Part shown: positions 43,582 to 52,833 of the stretch, piece by piece
Position numbering within the stretch: the stretch's first letter is position 1
Layout of the letters: the number at the start of each line of letters is the position of its first letter
Origin: Dongia sedimenti
GTDB taxonomy: Bacteria; Pseudomonadota; Alphaproteobacteria; Dongiales; Dongiaceae
Reading direction: 5' to 3'
Length of the DNA stretch: 64,000 nt
NCBI GenBank assembly: GCA_030715195.1
Contig: JAUYVI010000001.1
Span: 124,001-188,000, forward strand
Translations under genes and position numbers: made by a program
The notes under the pieces: generated by a model
The model's database searches: none
Seen by the model: only the letters and a program-made list of their open reading frames with translations
Told to the model about the DNA's origin: nothing

Positions 43582-43986
43582 ATGCCACTCGACAGCACGA
43601 ACTTTCCGTTGGTCTGGGTGACTTTTGAACAAGCTCCAGATCATGACGGCGACAAGGATTTCCAAGCATTCGAGGCGAACCTGAAACGCGGGGAGCCATT
43701 CGTGCTGCTGACGGATTCCGCGCCGGACGAGGAGCATGAGCACAGCGCGGAAGAAAAGAAACGCAATGCGCTGTGGATGAAGAAACACAAGGCCGAACTG
43801 CGCAACCTGGTACTGGCGATGATTGTGATCGAGCCCAGCGCCGCCAAGCGTCTTGCGTTCAAGGCATTCGGCGTGGCTTTCGCCAAATTCTGGGGCTATC
43901 CGATGCGGCTCGCCTCGTCTCGCGAGGAGGCCATGGAAATCGCCGGCAAGCTGCTGTCGGAGCGCGCCGGGTCTCCGGTTGTCTGA
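43582..43986 (+). CDS. Small STAS/SpoIIAA-like protein, hypothetical
   Basis: A 134-residue soluble protein, ATG 43582 behind GGAG. The alternation LVWVTFEQAP, FEANLKRGEPFVLLTDS, LVLAMIVIEPSAA and AFAKFWGYPMRLASS resembles the STAS-like fold of small proteins, with a charged central part (EEHEHSAEEKKRN). That assignment is by eye and weak. It follows the membrane protein by 29 bases and is probably co-transcribed. Confidence 0.65.
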   Translation: MPLDSTNFPLVWVTFEQAPDHDGDKDFQAFEANLKRGEPFVLLTDSAPDEEHEHSAEEKKRNALWMKKHKAELRNLVLAMIVIEPSAAKRLAFKAFGVAFAKFWGYPMRLASSREEAMEIAGKLLSERAGSPVV

Positions 43987-44332
43987 CAAAACGACGCTCC
44001 GTGCTCCACGTCCCATGCCATCATCGAGAGATTGGGTATTGATGGTGTGACTTTCAGCTACGAGCAAGGGAGGCGAATGTTGGTCGGCGTGGCCGGCCTG
44101 GGAGGTGAGACAAGGCAAGCCAAGAATGCCGGCGTCGAGAAGATCAGACGACGAGCATAGGCGCCTCTTCGGCAGTCTCATATTTCACGCGTATCGTTCG
44201 CTTGGCCTTGTAGACCTCGAAAAGCACAACCAAATCGAAGCTACTATTGGACGGCGTTCCGTTCGTAACGCTGGATATCATAGGCGCGATCTCGGGGCAG
44301 TTGGCTGGGCGCCCCGAGGGCCGGGGGGCAGC

Positions 44333-44350
44333 TAATGGCGCATAGCGGAC
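44333..44350 (+). repeat. Copy 5 of the short dispersed repeat
   Basis: TAATGGCGCATAGCGGAC; 15 of the 16 core bases as in copy 3. Confidence 0.45.
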
Positions 44351-44816
44351 CGAATCGGCGCGCCGGTGGGTCTGGGGTGACTCCCTGTAGCGTAAAAGCA
44401 CAGGGGTTCGCGTCACCAGTTCTAAGGAGCCCGAAGGCGCCTCCGGTTGCACTCGTTGTCGCGTGATCGACCCGGCGGTAGCAGACTTGGCCCCAGCCGG
44501 AGTGCCTATGCGCGGCAGCGATAGGCGAGGCTCGGCGGTGGGTCCGGCTGGCTGGCGGCGATCCAGTCCAGTTTGTGCCCATACCCGGGACGTGCCGGCG
44601 CCGCCGATTGCAAGAATATGTCGCCGCCGCCGCACTCGACCTCGGCGCCGACGTCATGGCGGCGCTCGATCCGCTCGCGGCAGAGGTCGAGGGATTTGCG
44701 GTCTAGGAAAGAGGCCACGGCCAAGGTCTATACCGGCAGACACCAACTGTATGAATTCAAACGGCGAGACTGCGTAGCCAACCAGGCGAATGACCGCTCC
44801 TGGCGCCCTAAACGGA

Positions 44817-44869
44817 CCTTTGCTCTCCGAAGGCAAAGGTCGTACGTTCGAATCGTATCGGGTGCGCCA
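44817..44869 (+). pseudogene. 3' fragment of a tRNA-Arg(CCG), possible attachment-site remnant
   Basis: The stretch carries an anticodon arm TTGCT-CTCCGAA-GGCAA (anticodon CCG), the variable AGGTC, a T arm with the loop TTCGAAT and the 3' acceptor CGGGTGC-G-CCA, then a T run. It closely follows the known bacterial tRNA-Arg(CCG) 3' half. No D arm or matching 5' acceptor (GCACCCG) is found upstream, so it is truncated. Confidence 0.55.
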
Positions 44870-44984
44870 GATTTTTCATCGGGCTAGATGATAGTTGTCT
44901 GCTTGCTGCTTTTTCCACGGAAGCACCACGGAAGCAGACTGCGTCGCAATTTGGCGTGTTTCATGCTGTCTTCTGGCCGGGCAC

Positions 44985-45030
44985 CCTGGCTACGAATCAG
45001 AAGATCAGGCGTTCGAATCTGAATTACGAC
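44985..45030 (+). pseudogene. Degenerate 3' fragment resembling tRNA-Arg(ACG)
   Basis: CCTGG-CTACGAA-TCAGA reads as an anticodon arm with ACG, followed by an AGATC variable region and a T arm with the loop TTCGAAT. The T stem pairs poorly and the acceptor end is lost. Weaker than the fragment 115 bases upstream. Confidence 0.4.
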
Positions 45031-45266
45031 CCCTGCCGGAAGGACGTTGTATTGGAGGTCCGCAATGCATCTAGTTCGGAGATTCGATGCCGATCGGCGA
45101 AGTCTATTATTAAGAGCGCATTGTCCCTGATATTCCGGAGTCATTTCGAGGCCTGCTGAGTATCCGGCTGAGCTCTCGCGGCAGGATTGCGATTAGAGGC
45201 GATCGCCGCGGATGCGACGGTCAATCGCAGGCAGCGACGTCGCAGAGCAATTCTCCTGGTCCAGGA

Positions 45267-45797
45267 TCATCCAGCCCATTCCTTTCTGAGGATAGCAAAC
45301 TGCATCGTGTTCTCGAATACCGGGGCGCCTTCGTCGTCCTGCTTGAAGGACGTGAACTCCTTGAACAATCCCTCTCGCCGCATTCCCAGCCGTGCGCACA
45401 GCCGCTGTGAAGCGTAATTGTCTTCTTCAACATAGGCGTAAAGGCGCCGGGCGTGCTTCACCGAGAATAGGTATTCGAAGAGCGCCCGCGCAGCCTCCGT
45501 CGCGAGCCCGGCGCCGCCGAACTGCGCATTGAAGTTCCACCCGATCGCATAAGTGTCGGGATGTTCGAGGATGCAGAATAGGTCGCCGATCAGTCTGCCT
45601 GAGCTTCGCAAGCACACAGCAATATGCTCATCGCTTTTGCTGCGCGTCTCCACTTCTGTCTCGGCAGCGCCAAGATCCTCCAGTTGGAGTGAGAAGAAGC
45701 AACTCGCCCTTGGTTGGTGCAGATACGCAAGCAGATCGATTGCATCTCCCTGTCTGAAATTTCTCAAGGTCAATTGGTCAGTCTCTATCGCGTCCAT
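45267..45797 (-). CDS. GNAT-family N-acetyltransferase (RimJ/RimL type)
   Basis: A 176-residue acetyltransferase, ATG 45797 with GGAG about seven bases upstream. It opens like RimJ/RimL (IETDQLTLRNFRQGDA), has the acetyl-CoA motif FGGAGLATEAARALFEYLF and the late ENYASQRLCARLGMRREG. May acetylate a ribosomal or other protein N terminus, an amine or an antibiotic. It stands alone beside the tRNA scars, so may have been acquired. Confidence 0.85.
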   Translation of the reverse strand: MDAIETDQLTLRNFRQGDAIDLLAYLHQPRASCFFSLQLEDLGAAETEVETRSKSDEHIAVCLRSSGRLIGDLFCILEHPDTYAIGWNFNAQFGGAGLATEAARALFEYLFSVKHARRLYAYVEEDNYASQRLCARLGMRREGLFKEFTSFKQDDEGAPVFENTMQFAILRKEWAG

Positions 45798-46371
45798 ACA
45801 GATTCTCCATGGGCCTTGTCGCCGTCGAAGTGGTTAGCTCCTTCGAAACGCCGAATGACAGGGGTTGCGCCGCTCCGTGGCGATCTCGCGCCCAAAGCCC
45901 CGCTCTGGCGCGCATGATGATCGCCGGCATCGCGCATCTCCACGGTCCATTCTCGCCGGTCTGCCGAAACCAGCGCGGCTGCGTCTTCTGAACGAATGGC
46001 AGGCGCTGCCGGCGTTGCGTTGGGTCGGCCTTCCCGAGGAAGCCGAGACAGGAGAAGGAGCGACGACCCGGCGCCGCCGAGCGCCCACCAGACATTCGCT
46101 AAGCTTCGAGTCGCGCACATCAAGGCCGACCGTACATGAGGGCCGTTGAGGGACGGCGCGAGATGCGCCATATTCTTCAACACAGAGTCGAAAATCGCTC
46201 ACCACTGATCTGTTGTTTCACGCAAGGCCTGCAAAGCAGGCCAGTCGTTTTGAAATCTGAGCGGGCGAAGGGATTCTTTCGCAATCCGCCCGCTGTAACC
46301 GGATGAATCGGTCCAGCACTCGCCGCGCCGACACATGCCGCGCGGCCAGATCGTCGCAGTCGTCTGGATCG
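45798..46371. other. Gene-free stretch between GNAT gene and kinase gene, with hairpins
   Basis: About 570 bases. Minus-strand frames cross it (to 132 codons) but look non-coding. It carries two hairpins at 46226-46242 and 46260-46294, placed to end the minus-strand RND operon. Confidence 0.5.
46226..46294 (-). terminator. Two hairpins beyond the RND operon end
   Basis: 46226-46242: perfect GGCCTGC-AAA-GCAGGCC. 46260-46294: AGCGGGC/GCCCGCT with inner GGATT/AATCC and a short bulge. There is no long T run in either direction, so a terminator role is likely but not certain. Confidence 0.5.
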
Positions 46372-47451
46372 TCAGTCATGCGCATCCTCTGCAAGAGCGG
46401 GCCTTCGCGCCAGGCGGATCTCCACCGTCAGGCCGGGAGCCGCCTGCTGCAGGATCCTGGCCTCACCGCCATGGGCGCGGGCAATGGCGCGCACGATGGG
46501 CAGGCCAAGGCCGAAACCGCCAAGGCTGCGGCCGCGCGACTCATCCGCACGCCAGAAGCGGTCGAAGGCCCGCAACCGGCCTTCCTCAGAAAGCCCTGGC
46601 CCTGTGTCCGCACAGCGGAAAAACACTTTCTCGCCATCCACTCCTGTTTCGACATGCACGCAGCTTTGTGGAGCGTAACGACGACAGTTTTCCAGAACCG
46701 CGACGAAGGCCTGCCGCAGCCGTGTCCTGTCGGCAAGGGTGACGGCAGTACCCAGCGATCGGGTCAGTGTGATGCCCGCGCCCGTCAGTTCGGCCTCCAG
46801 CGAGCCCAGCGCGGCAGCGGCTTCGATCGCCAAATCAATGCGGGTGCAGGTCAGGTCCAGTTGACCTGCATTGCTCAACGCCAGGGTGCGCAATTCCTCG
46901 ACGATCGCTGACAGGTCATCGACATGCGCGATCAGACGCTCGTAAAGCTGTGGGCTGGGGTCGAAGACGCCATCCACAAGGCCCTGCAGGCGCCCGCGCA
47001 GGATGGTCAGCGGTGTGCGCAACTCATGAGCGATGGCGGAGTTGGAATAGGCCAGTTCGGCCTCGGCACGTTGCAAGCGCTCGGCCATCTGGTTGAAATC
47101 GGCAACCAAATCGCCTGCTTCGCGGAAGCTGGCCGGGGCAAGCGAGGCGCGAGCGGAAAAGTCACCGGTCGCAACCCGGCGCGCCGCGCTCGCCACCGAC
47201 CTCAGAGGCTCGACGATGCGTCGGGCCAGTCGCCAGCCGATACCCAAAGCCGTCAGAAGGCCGAAGCACAACAGCAGCCCAACCATGACGGTATCGCCCA
47301 GCCGCCAGTTGTCGTCATAGTTCGCGTCGGGATAAAGCCAGTCATAGATAAAGAAGAAATAGGCCATCAGGCCGAAATAGACGACCGCGAAGGCGACTAG
47401 CGTCAGCGCGATCATTGTCCGGGTAATTCGGGAATTGAGGCTAGCGGACAT
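46372..47451 (-). CDS. Sensor histidine kinase (AdeS/BaeS-like)
   Basis: A 359-residue membrane kinase: two membrane segments (about residues 12-38 and 54-74), a very short periplasmic loop (DWLYPDANYDDNWR), HAMP, the phospho-acceptor H142 in IAHELRTPLTIL, and an ATPase domain with ENCRRYAPQ, DTGPGLSEE and GGFGLGLPIV boxes. The sequence following the histidine (RGRLQGLVDGVF) is like AdeS of Acinetobacter. It overlaps the response-regulator gene by 11 bases and is the last gene of the RND operon. Confidence 0.9.
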   Translation of the reverse strand: MSASLNSRITRTMIALTLVAFAVVYFGLMAYFFFIYDWLYPDANYDDNWRLGDTVMVGLLLCFGLLTALGIGWRLARRIVEPLRSVASAARRVATGDFSARASLAPASFREAGDLVADFNQMAERLQRAEAELAYSNSAIAHELRTPLTILRGRLQGLVDGVFDPSPQLYERLIAHVDDLSAIVEELRTLALSNAGQLDLTCTRIDLAIEAAAALGSLEAELTGAGITLTRSLGTAVTLADRTRLRQAFVAVLENCRRYAPQSCVHVETGVDGEKVFFRCADTGPGLSEEGRLRAFDRFWRADESRGRSLGGFGLGLPIVRAIARAHGGEARILQQAAPGLTVEIRLARRPALAEDAHD

Positions 47452-48139
47452 GAGCAGCGTCCAGCCGGTAACCGACGCCGCGGACGCCTACCAGCATGCC
47501 ACCGGCGCCAGCAGCGGCCAGTTTACGGCGAAGGTTGCTGACATGGCTGTCGACGGTGCGGTCCAGTGCCTCGCCTTCGGGCAGGCAGGCGTCGACCAGT
47601 TCACCGCGCTCAAACGCTCGTCCCGATGAACCGGCCATATGCGCTAGAATGCGGAATTCGGTCGGGGTCAGGTCCAGCACCACCGGCCCGGCAACGCTTT
47701 CGACCACGGCGCGATAGGCTTGAGGATCAACAGTCAGCGGTCCAAGGCGCAGCAGGTGGTCCGGGCCGCGCCCCATAGTGCGCCGCAGCACCGCACGGGC
47801 GCGGGCAACCACCTCCAGCGGGTTGAAAGGCTTGACGACGTAGTCATCGGCGCCGATCCGCAGGGCCTGCAGCTTGTCCAGGTCCTCGGCGAGCGCGGTG
47901 ACCATGATCACCGGCGTATCGCCTCGTCGACGGATCGCGGCCAGAACTTCATAGCCGTCCTGACCGGGCAGCTTGATGTCCAGCACCACCAGATCGGGCC
48001 GTAGCCGCTGGTGATGGGCTAGGCAGGTCGGCCCGTCCCCGGCGCTGATCACGCGAAACCCTTCACGCGCGAAATAGGTCTCCAGGATCTCGGCAATCTC
48101 GGGTTCGTCTTCGACAATCAAGACAAGGGCGTCTGTCAT
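47441..48139 (-). CDS. OmpR-type response regulator (AdeR/BaeR-like)
   Basis: A 232-residue regulator. Receiver domain with the acidic pair E10-D11, phospho-acceptor D54 in VVLDIKLPG and the lysine of VKPFNP; C-terminal winged helix with LTPTEFRILAHMAG and DSHVSNLRRKL. Its start overlaps the pump stop (ATGA) and its end overlaps the kinase, so regulator and pump share one transcript. Confidence 0.92.
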   Translation of the reverse strand: MTDALVLIVEDEPEIAEILETYFAREGFRVISAGDGPTCLAHHQRLRPDLVVLDIKLPGQDGYEVLAAIRRRGDTPVIMVTALAEDLDKLQALRIGADDYVVKPFNPLEVVARARAVLRRTMGRGPDHLLRLGPLTVDPQAYRAVVESVAGPVVLDLTPTEFRILAHMAGSSGRAFERGELVDACLPEGEALDRTVDSHVSNLRRKLAAAGAGGMLVGVRGVGYRLDAAHVR

Positions 48140-51100
48140 GACGGTGCCTTCTGGTTCTGCTCTTTGGAAATGCGGCGGGTCAGGCGACTGACAGAGACAT
48201 AGAGCACCGGGACAAAGAAAATCGCCAGCACCGTGGCCGAGACCATGCCTCCGAACACGCCCGTGCCGATGGCGTTCTGGATTTCTGAACCCGCCCCGCG
48301 GGCCAGCATCAACGGCACCACGCCGAGGATGAAAGCCAGCGAAGTCATGATGATGGGTCGCAGCCGAAGCCGTGCGGCCTGCAAGATGGCGCGGTATAGG
48401 CCCATACCGTGATCGCGCAGGTGGCGGGCGTATTCGACCATCAGGATCGCGTTCTTGGCCGAAAGCCCGATGATCGTGATCAGCCCGACCTTGAAGAACA
48501 CGTCATTCTCAGCGCCGCGTACCATCACTGCCGTCACCGCGCCCAACACCCCAAGCGGCACCACCAGCATCACCGCCAGCGGAATCGACCAGCTTTCATA
48601 GAGCGCCGCTAGCACCAGGAACACCACAAGCATAGAGGCCGCCAGCAGAATTGGTGCCTGGTTGGCCGATTGCTGTTCCTGCAGGGACTGACCGGTCCAT
48701 TCCATACCAAACCCCCGAGGCAGTTCCTTGGCCAGCCGCTCCATCTCGGCCATGGCCGCGCCGCTGGACACGCCGTCAGTGGCCGAGCCAGAGATGCGGG
48801 CGGCCGGATAGCCGTTGTAACGCGCCAGTTGCAACGGCGTATTTTGCCATATCGGCGTGACCACCTCCGACAGCGTTACCATGCCACCATCGAGATTGCG
48901 TGCCTCAAGGCGCAGTACGTCATCGATATGCATCCTTCCGGGCGCATCAGCCTGTACGATCACCTGCTGCAAACGGCCCTGGTTTGGAAAGTCGTTCACA
49001 TAGGTTGAGCCGACGGCAGTCGAGATCGTCTCCCTGATCGCGTCGAACGGCACGCCAAGAGCCTGCGCCTTTTGCCGGTCGATCTGCAAGGCGATGCTTG
49101 AGCCATCGGGCAAGCCTTCGGTCATCACGCCGGTTAGCAGCGGACTGGCCGAGGCCAGCGCGATGAGCTGATCCTCTGCGGCCTTCAGCGCGGCCGGACC
49201 GGCATTAGCGCGATCCTCCAGCCGTAGCGAAAAGCCCGAAGTGGTGCCGAGCGATTCAATCGCAGGAGGCTTCATGATTATCGCCGTGCCTTCCGCAAGA
49301 TCGGCCATCGCAGCCTCGGCCGCGGCAATTTCCTGATCCACGGTCACGTTACGATCATCCCAATCCTTCAGGCTGGTGAAGGCCTGCGCGGCATTCGGAC
49401 CCGAACCCGAAAAGCCGAAACCGAGGATCACCGTGTTTTCCGTGATGTTGGGCCGGGTTGCAGTGTAAGCCTCGTACGCAGTGACGATGGCACGGGTTCG
49501 CTCGGCCGTGGCGCCTGCGGGCAGCTCAAACATGGCCATGAAGCTGCCCTGATCCTCGTCGGGAACGAAAGAGGTGGGAATCTGCATATATCCGATGCCC
49601 ACCACGCCCAGGAGCGCCACATAGATAACCAGCATCCGACCGCCGCGCCGCAGCATCCAGCCGACCCAGCCGGTGTAGCGTTGTGTCAGTACGTCGAAGC
49701 CGCCGTTGAACCAGCCGAAGAATCCGCGCGACGTTCCATGGGGCGAGGCTGGCTTCAGGATTGTCGCACAAAGAGCAGGTGTCAGCGTCAGCGCCAGAAA
49801 GGCCGAGAACAGGATCGAGACCGCCATCGACAGGGTGAACTGACGATAGATTGCTCCGACCGAGCCGCCAGCCAGCCCCATCGGGATGAAGACAGCGGCA
49901 AGAACCAGCGTGATCCCGACGATGGCGCCTGAGATCTCCCGCATCGCCTGGCGGGTCGCGGCCTTTGGCGACAGGCCTTGGCGCGCCATGATGCGTTCGA
50001 CGTTCTCGACAACGACGATGGCGTCATCGACAATGATGCCGATGGCCAGCACCATGCCAAACATGGTCAGCACGTTGATCGAGTAACCCGCAAGCCACAT
50101 CACCGCGAAAGTGCCTAACAGCGCGATCGGCGCGACGATGGTCGGGATCAACGTGTAGCGCAGCTTCTGCAAGAACAGCAGCATGACGAGGAAGACCAGC
50201 GCCATCGCCTCGATCAACGTGTGGATCACCTTGGTAATCGACACCTTCACGAAGGGCGCGGTGTTGTAGGAGATCGACACCTGCATGTCCTTGGGCATTG
50301 CGATCTGTAGTTCGGCGAGCCGCGCCTCGATAGCGGCGGCGGTGCGCACGGCATTGGCCCCGGGCGACATCTGGATCGCAGCGGCGGCAGCGGGCTTGCC
50401 GTTGCTGCTGACACTGAAGGCCATGGTCTGCGCGCCCACCTCCAGCCGTGCCACATCGCCCAACACCAGGCGCGAGCCATCGGTCCTTACGCGCAGTGGG
50501 ATAGCGGCGAAAGCCTCGGGCGAGGTCAGTTGGCCGCGCAAGGTCAGCGCAGTGGAAACGCGCGTGCCGGGCACTGTCGGCTCGTCCCCCACACGACCGG
50601 GAGTGGCGTACGCGTTTTCGCGAGCGACGGCATCGGTCACATCCGCCATAGTCAGGCCATAGGCGCCCAGCTTCACCGGGTCGACCCAGACCCGCATCGC
50701 GCGCTCCGATCCGAATTGCTGCACGCGCCCGACACCGGAGACACGCTTCAGCTCTTCAGCCAGGCTGCGGGTCAGATAGTCACCAAGGCTTAGCTCATCA
50801 GTCTTACCCTCACGCGATTTCAACGTGATGACCATGAGGAAGTCAGAGTCCGCCGCCTCGACGCCGATGCCGGCGCGACGAACCGCCTCGGGCAGGAGGG
50901 CTTCGACATTCTTCAGCCGGTTTTGCACATCCACCTGCGCCAGTTCTGCATTGGTGCCAGGTCTGAAGGTGACGAAGACATTGGCCCCACCGGTCGCATC
51001 CACGGTAGATTCGTAATAGAGCATGTTCTTAACGCTCGAGAGCTCCTTCTCGATCGGACGGATGACACTATCGCTGACGGTCTGCACATCGGCGCCGGAG

Positions 51101-51246
51101 TAGTTGGCGAAAATGCTGATGCTGGGCGGCGCAATGTCAGGGAAGCGCGCGACAGGCAGTTGCGGGATTGCGACAATCCCGGCTAGCGCAATGAAAATGG
51201 CGATGACCCAGGCAAAGACCGGGCGGTTGATGAAGAACTGCGACAT
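48136..51246 (-). CDS. RND multidrug efflux pump, inner-membrane subunit (AcrB/MexB/AdeB type)
   Basis: A 1036-residue hydrophobe/amphiphile efflux-1 transporter. N terminus SQFFINRPVFAWVIAIF is standard, the proton-relay aspartate pair is in GIIVDDAIVVVENVERI, and the periplasmic docking domain and twelve membrane segments are complete. It uses the proton gradient to export drugs, dyes or solvents with the adaptor encoded just upstream. Twelve bases separate it from the adaptor. No outer-membrane channel gene accompanies it. Confidence 0.95.
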   Translation of the reverse strand: MSQFFINRPVFAWVIAIFIALAGIVAIPQLPVARFPDIAPPSISIFANYSGADVQTVSDSVIRPIEKELSSVKNMLYYESTVDATGGANVFVTFRPGTNAELAQVDVQNRLKNVEALLPEAVRRAGIGVEAADSDFLMVITLKSREGKTDELSLGDYLTRSLAEELKRVSGVGRVQQFGSERAMRVWVDPVKLGAYGLTMADVTDAVARENAYATPGRVGDEPTVPGTRVSTALTLRGQLTSPEAFAAIPLRVRTDGSRLVLGDVARLEVGAQTMAFSVSSNGKPAAAAAIQMSPGANAVRTAAAIEARLAELQIAMPKDMQVSISYNTAPFVKVSITKVIHTLIEAMALVFLVMLLFLQKLRYTLIPTIVAPIALLGTFAVMWLAGYSINVLTMFGMVLAIGIIVDDAIVVVENVERIMARQGLSPKAATRQAMREISGAIVGITLVLAAVFIPMGLAGGSVGAIYRQFTLSMAVSILFSAFLALTLTPALCATILKPASPHGTSRGFFGWFNGGFDVLTQRYTGWVGWMLRRGGRMLVIYVALLGVVGIGYMQIPTSFVPDEDQGSFMAMFELPAGATAERTRAIVTAYEAYTATRPNITENTVILGFGFSGSGPNAAQAFTSLKDWDDRNVTVDQEIAAAEAAMADLAEGTAIIMKPPAIESLGTTSGFSLRLEDRANAGPAALKAAEDQLIALASASPLLTGVMTEGLPDGSSIALQIDRQKAQALGVPFDAIRETISTAVGSTYVNDFPNQGRLQQVIVQADAPGRMHIDDVLRLEARNLDGGMVTLSEVVTPIWQNTPLQLARYNGYPAARISGSATDGVSSGAAMAEMERLAKELPRGFGMEWTGQSLQEQQSANQAPILLAASMLVVFLVLAALYESWSIPLAVMLVVPLGVLGAVTAVMVRGAENDVFFKVGLITIIGLSAKNAILMVEYARHLRDHGMGLYRAILQAARLRLRPIIMTSLAFILGVVPLMLARGAGSEIQNAIGTGVFGGMVSATVLAIFFVPVLYVSVSRLTRRISKEQNQKAPS

Positions 51247-51258
51247 GATGTCGGTCCC

Positions 51259-52413
51259 TCAGGATTGGCCGGCAGGCGGCAGGGCAGCAGCGCCGCGCAC
51301 CGTGACTTTGGTCGGCGCGCCGGCCGGAATACGGTCTTGTCCGCGGATGGCGACGCTCTCGCCCTGATTCAGACCGGATGTGACGACGATCCGGTCACCA
51401 ATGACGTCGCCCAGCGTCACATCGCGCCGCATCGCCTCACCGTCGCCCGAGACAACGACGACTTGCGCCCCGCCTGCACCAGCGCGAAGCACGGCCTCCT
51501 CGGGCACCAGCAGCGCGTCAGGGAGAACCCCTCGCGGCACGCGGGCACGGACGAACATGCCGGGTAACAGCGCGAGGCCGGGATTGGAAACCTCGATCCG
51601 GACCGAGACATTCCCGGTTCCCGGATCGACGATCACGTCCGAGAATTTCAGCTGACCCTTCTGTGGGTGGACCCTGCCACGATCCGTCAGGATCTCGACC
51701 AGACCCAAACCTTGTCCGGCCGCGCGCTGGATTGCATCCAGCCGTGCGGCAGGCAGGCGCAGATCGACATAGACTTTGTCCAAATCTTGAACCACGGCCA
51801 GCGCCCGCTCGGCCCCCAGCGCCGCCAGACCACCGATATCGGCAATCCCCGCCGCGACGTAGCCATCGATCGGTGAGCGCAGAGTGGCGAATTCCAGGTC
51901 CAGTCGCCGTCGCGCGACGGCGGCGCGCGCCTCGGCAAGGCTGGCTGCTGCAAGCGCCACCTCGTTGCGGGCGGCATCGTTCTTTTCACCGCTTGTTATA
52001 TTTCTTGCCAGCAGCGTATCTGAGCGTTCCAAGCCGCGCCTGGCATAGGCTTCAGCTGCGATGGCGCGCGCAAGCGCCGCCTCGGCTATCGCCAGATCTG
52101 CCTTCAGTGGTGCCGGATCGATACGGAACAGCACATCTCCGGCCGTGACGCGCGATCCCTCGTTCGCCTGGCTTTCCAGAATCAGACCGCCGATCTGTGG
52201 TCGAATCTCGACCCGCCGGAACGGCGCGACCCGTCCGGGCAATTCGTCCTGTAGCACCACCCGCTCCGGCGCCAAGGTGGATACGGTGACGGGCAAGGGC
52301 AGATCCGCCTCAAGTTCCTGAGCCCGCAATACCGAGCCTAACGGCTCGATCAGGGCAAGCGATGCAGACAGCAGGCCGAAGGTCAGGAGGGTTGAAAGAA
52401 TGCGGCGCATCAT
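51259..52413 (-). CDS. RND efflux periplasmic adaptor (membrane fusion protein)
   Basis: A 384-residue MFP of the AcrA/MexA group. Signal peptide over about residues 1-30 (no lipobox cysteine is visible near its end), then the lipoyl half-motifs GRVAPFRRVEIRPQIGG and SPIDGYVAAGIADIGG around a coiled coil rich in Ala, Arg and Glu, and a beta-barrel end. It is the first gene of the four-gene operon; ATG 52413 or the following ATG could be used. Confidence 0.92.
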   Translation of the reverse strand: MMRRILSTLLTFGLLSASLALIEPLGSVLRAQELEADLPLPVTVSTLAPERVVLQDELPGRVAPFRRVEIRPQIGGLILESQANEGSRVTAGDVLFRIDPAPLKADLAIAEAALARAIAAEAYARRGLERSDTLLARNITSGEKNDAARNEVALAAASLAEARAAVARRRLDLEFATLRSPIDGYVAAGIADIGGLAALGAERALAVVQDLDKVYVDLRLPAARLDAIQRAAGQGLGLVEILTDRGRVHPQKGQLKFSDVIVDPGTGNVSVRIEVSNPGLALLPGMFVRARVPRGVLPDALLVPEEAVLRAGAGGAQVVVVSGDGEAMRRDVTLGDVIGDRIVVTSGLNQGESVAIRGQDRIPAGAPTKVTVRGAAALPPAGQS

Positions 52414-52833
52414 CTCGGGAAACCATCAGTTGCTTTCGATACCCGATGACAGCCAGCCGTTGATGAACCGCGAAGGTTGTGTGGATATTTCGTGGAGAAG
52501 GCGATGCAGTTCCGTCGTTGACGGTGCCGGGATCTCCTCCGACCAGTTGGCCAGGCTGGCGAACAGATGGCTGCTGCGAAACGTATCCCGACCACCACAT
52601 TCACCAGTAAAGGCGCTTCATGTCAGAACAATTGTGCATCCATCCTGTGCGTCATTGCCGCCCAGCCCTTTCGGCAAGAAGTGGAATCGTCAGGGGTGAT
52701 GGTGGGCTCTTCCTCTGTTCATCGTCCTCCATGCTCCCTCGACACAACCTGCAAAAAACCGCGACGCTCTAAGGGTAGTCTCTAGTGCGAAAACCGATTT
52801 CGGCAACGAGACTGCCAAAACAATGAGGGCTGC
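52414..52833. other. Divergent intergenic region between RND operon and cytochrome b561
   Basis: A 420-base region between the divergent adaptor and cytochrome genes. Short frames cross it but none is supported. It must hold both promoters; I found no convincing regulator box. Confidence 0.5.

Larger units (their letters stand above)
43987..45266. other. Gene-poor scar region with tRNA fragments
   Basis: About 1.3 kb with only short, unconvincing frames. It holds copy 5 of the dispersed repeat (44333-44350), a degenerate tRNA-Arg 3' half at 44817-44869 and a second at 44985-45030. I see no intact integrase or transposase. Confidence 0.6.

Noticed and set aside
44506-44724. Minus-strand frame of 72 codons in the tRNA-fragment region, considered as integrase remnant
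   Set aside because: No integrase or recombinase motif could be found in any frame there.
45785-46183. Minus-strand frame of 132 codons before the GNAT gene
   Set aside because: No domain, competing frame on the same strand, no good start signal; treated as non-coding.
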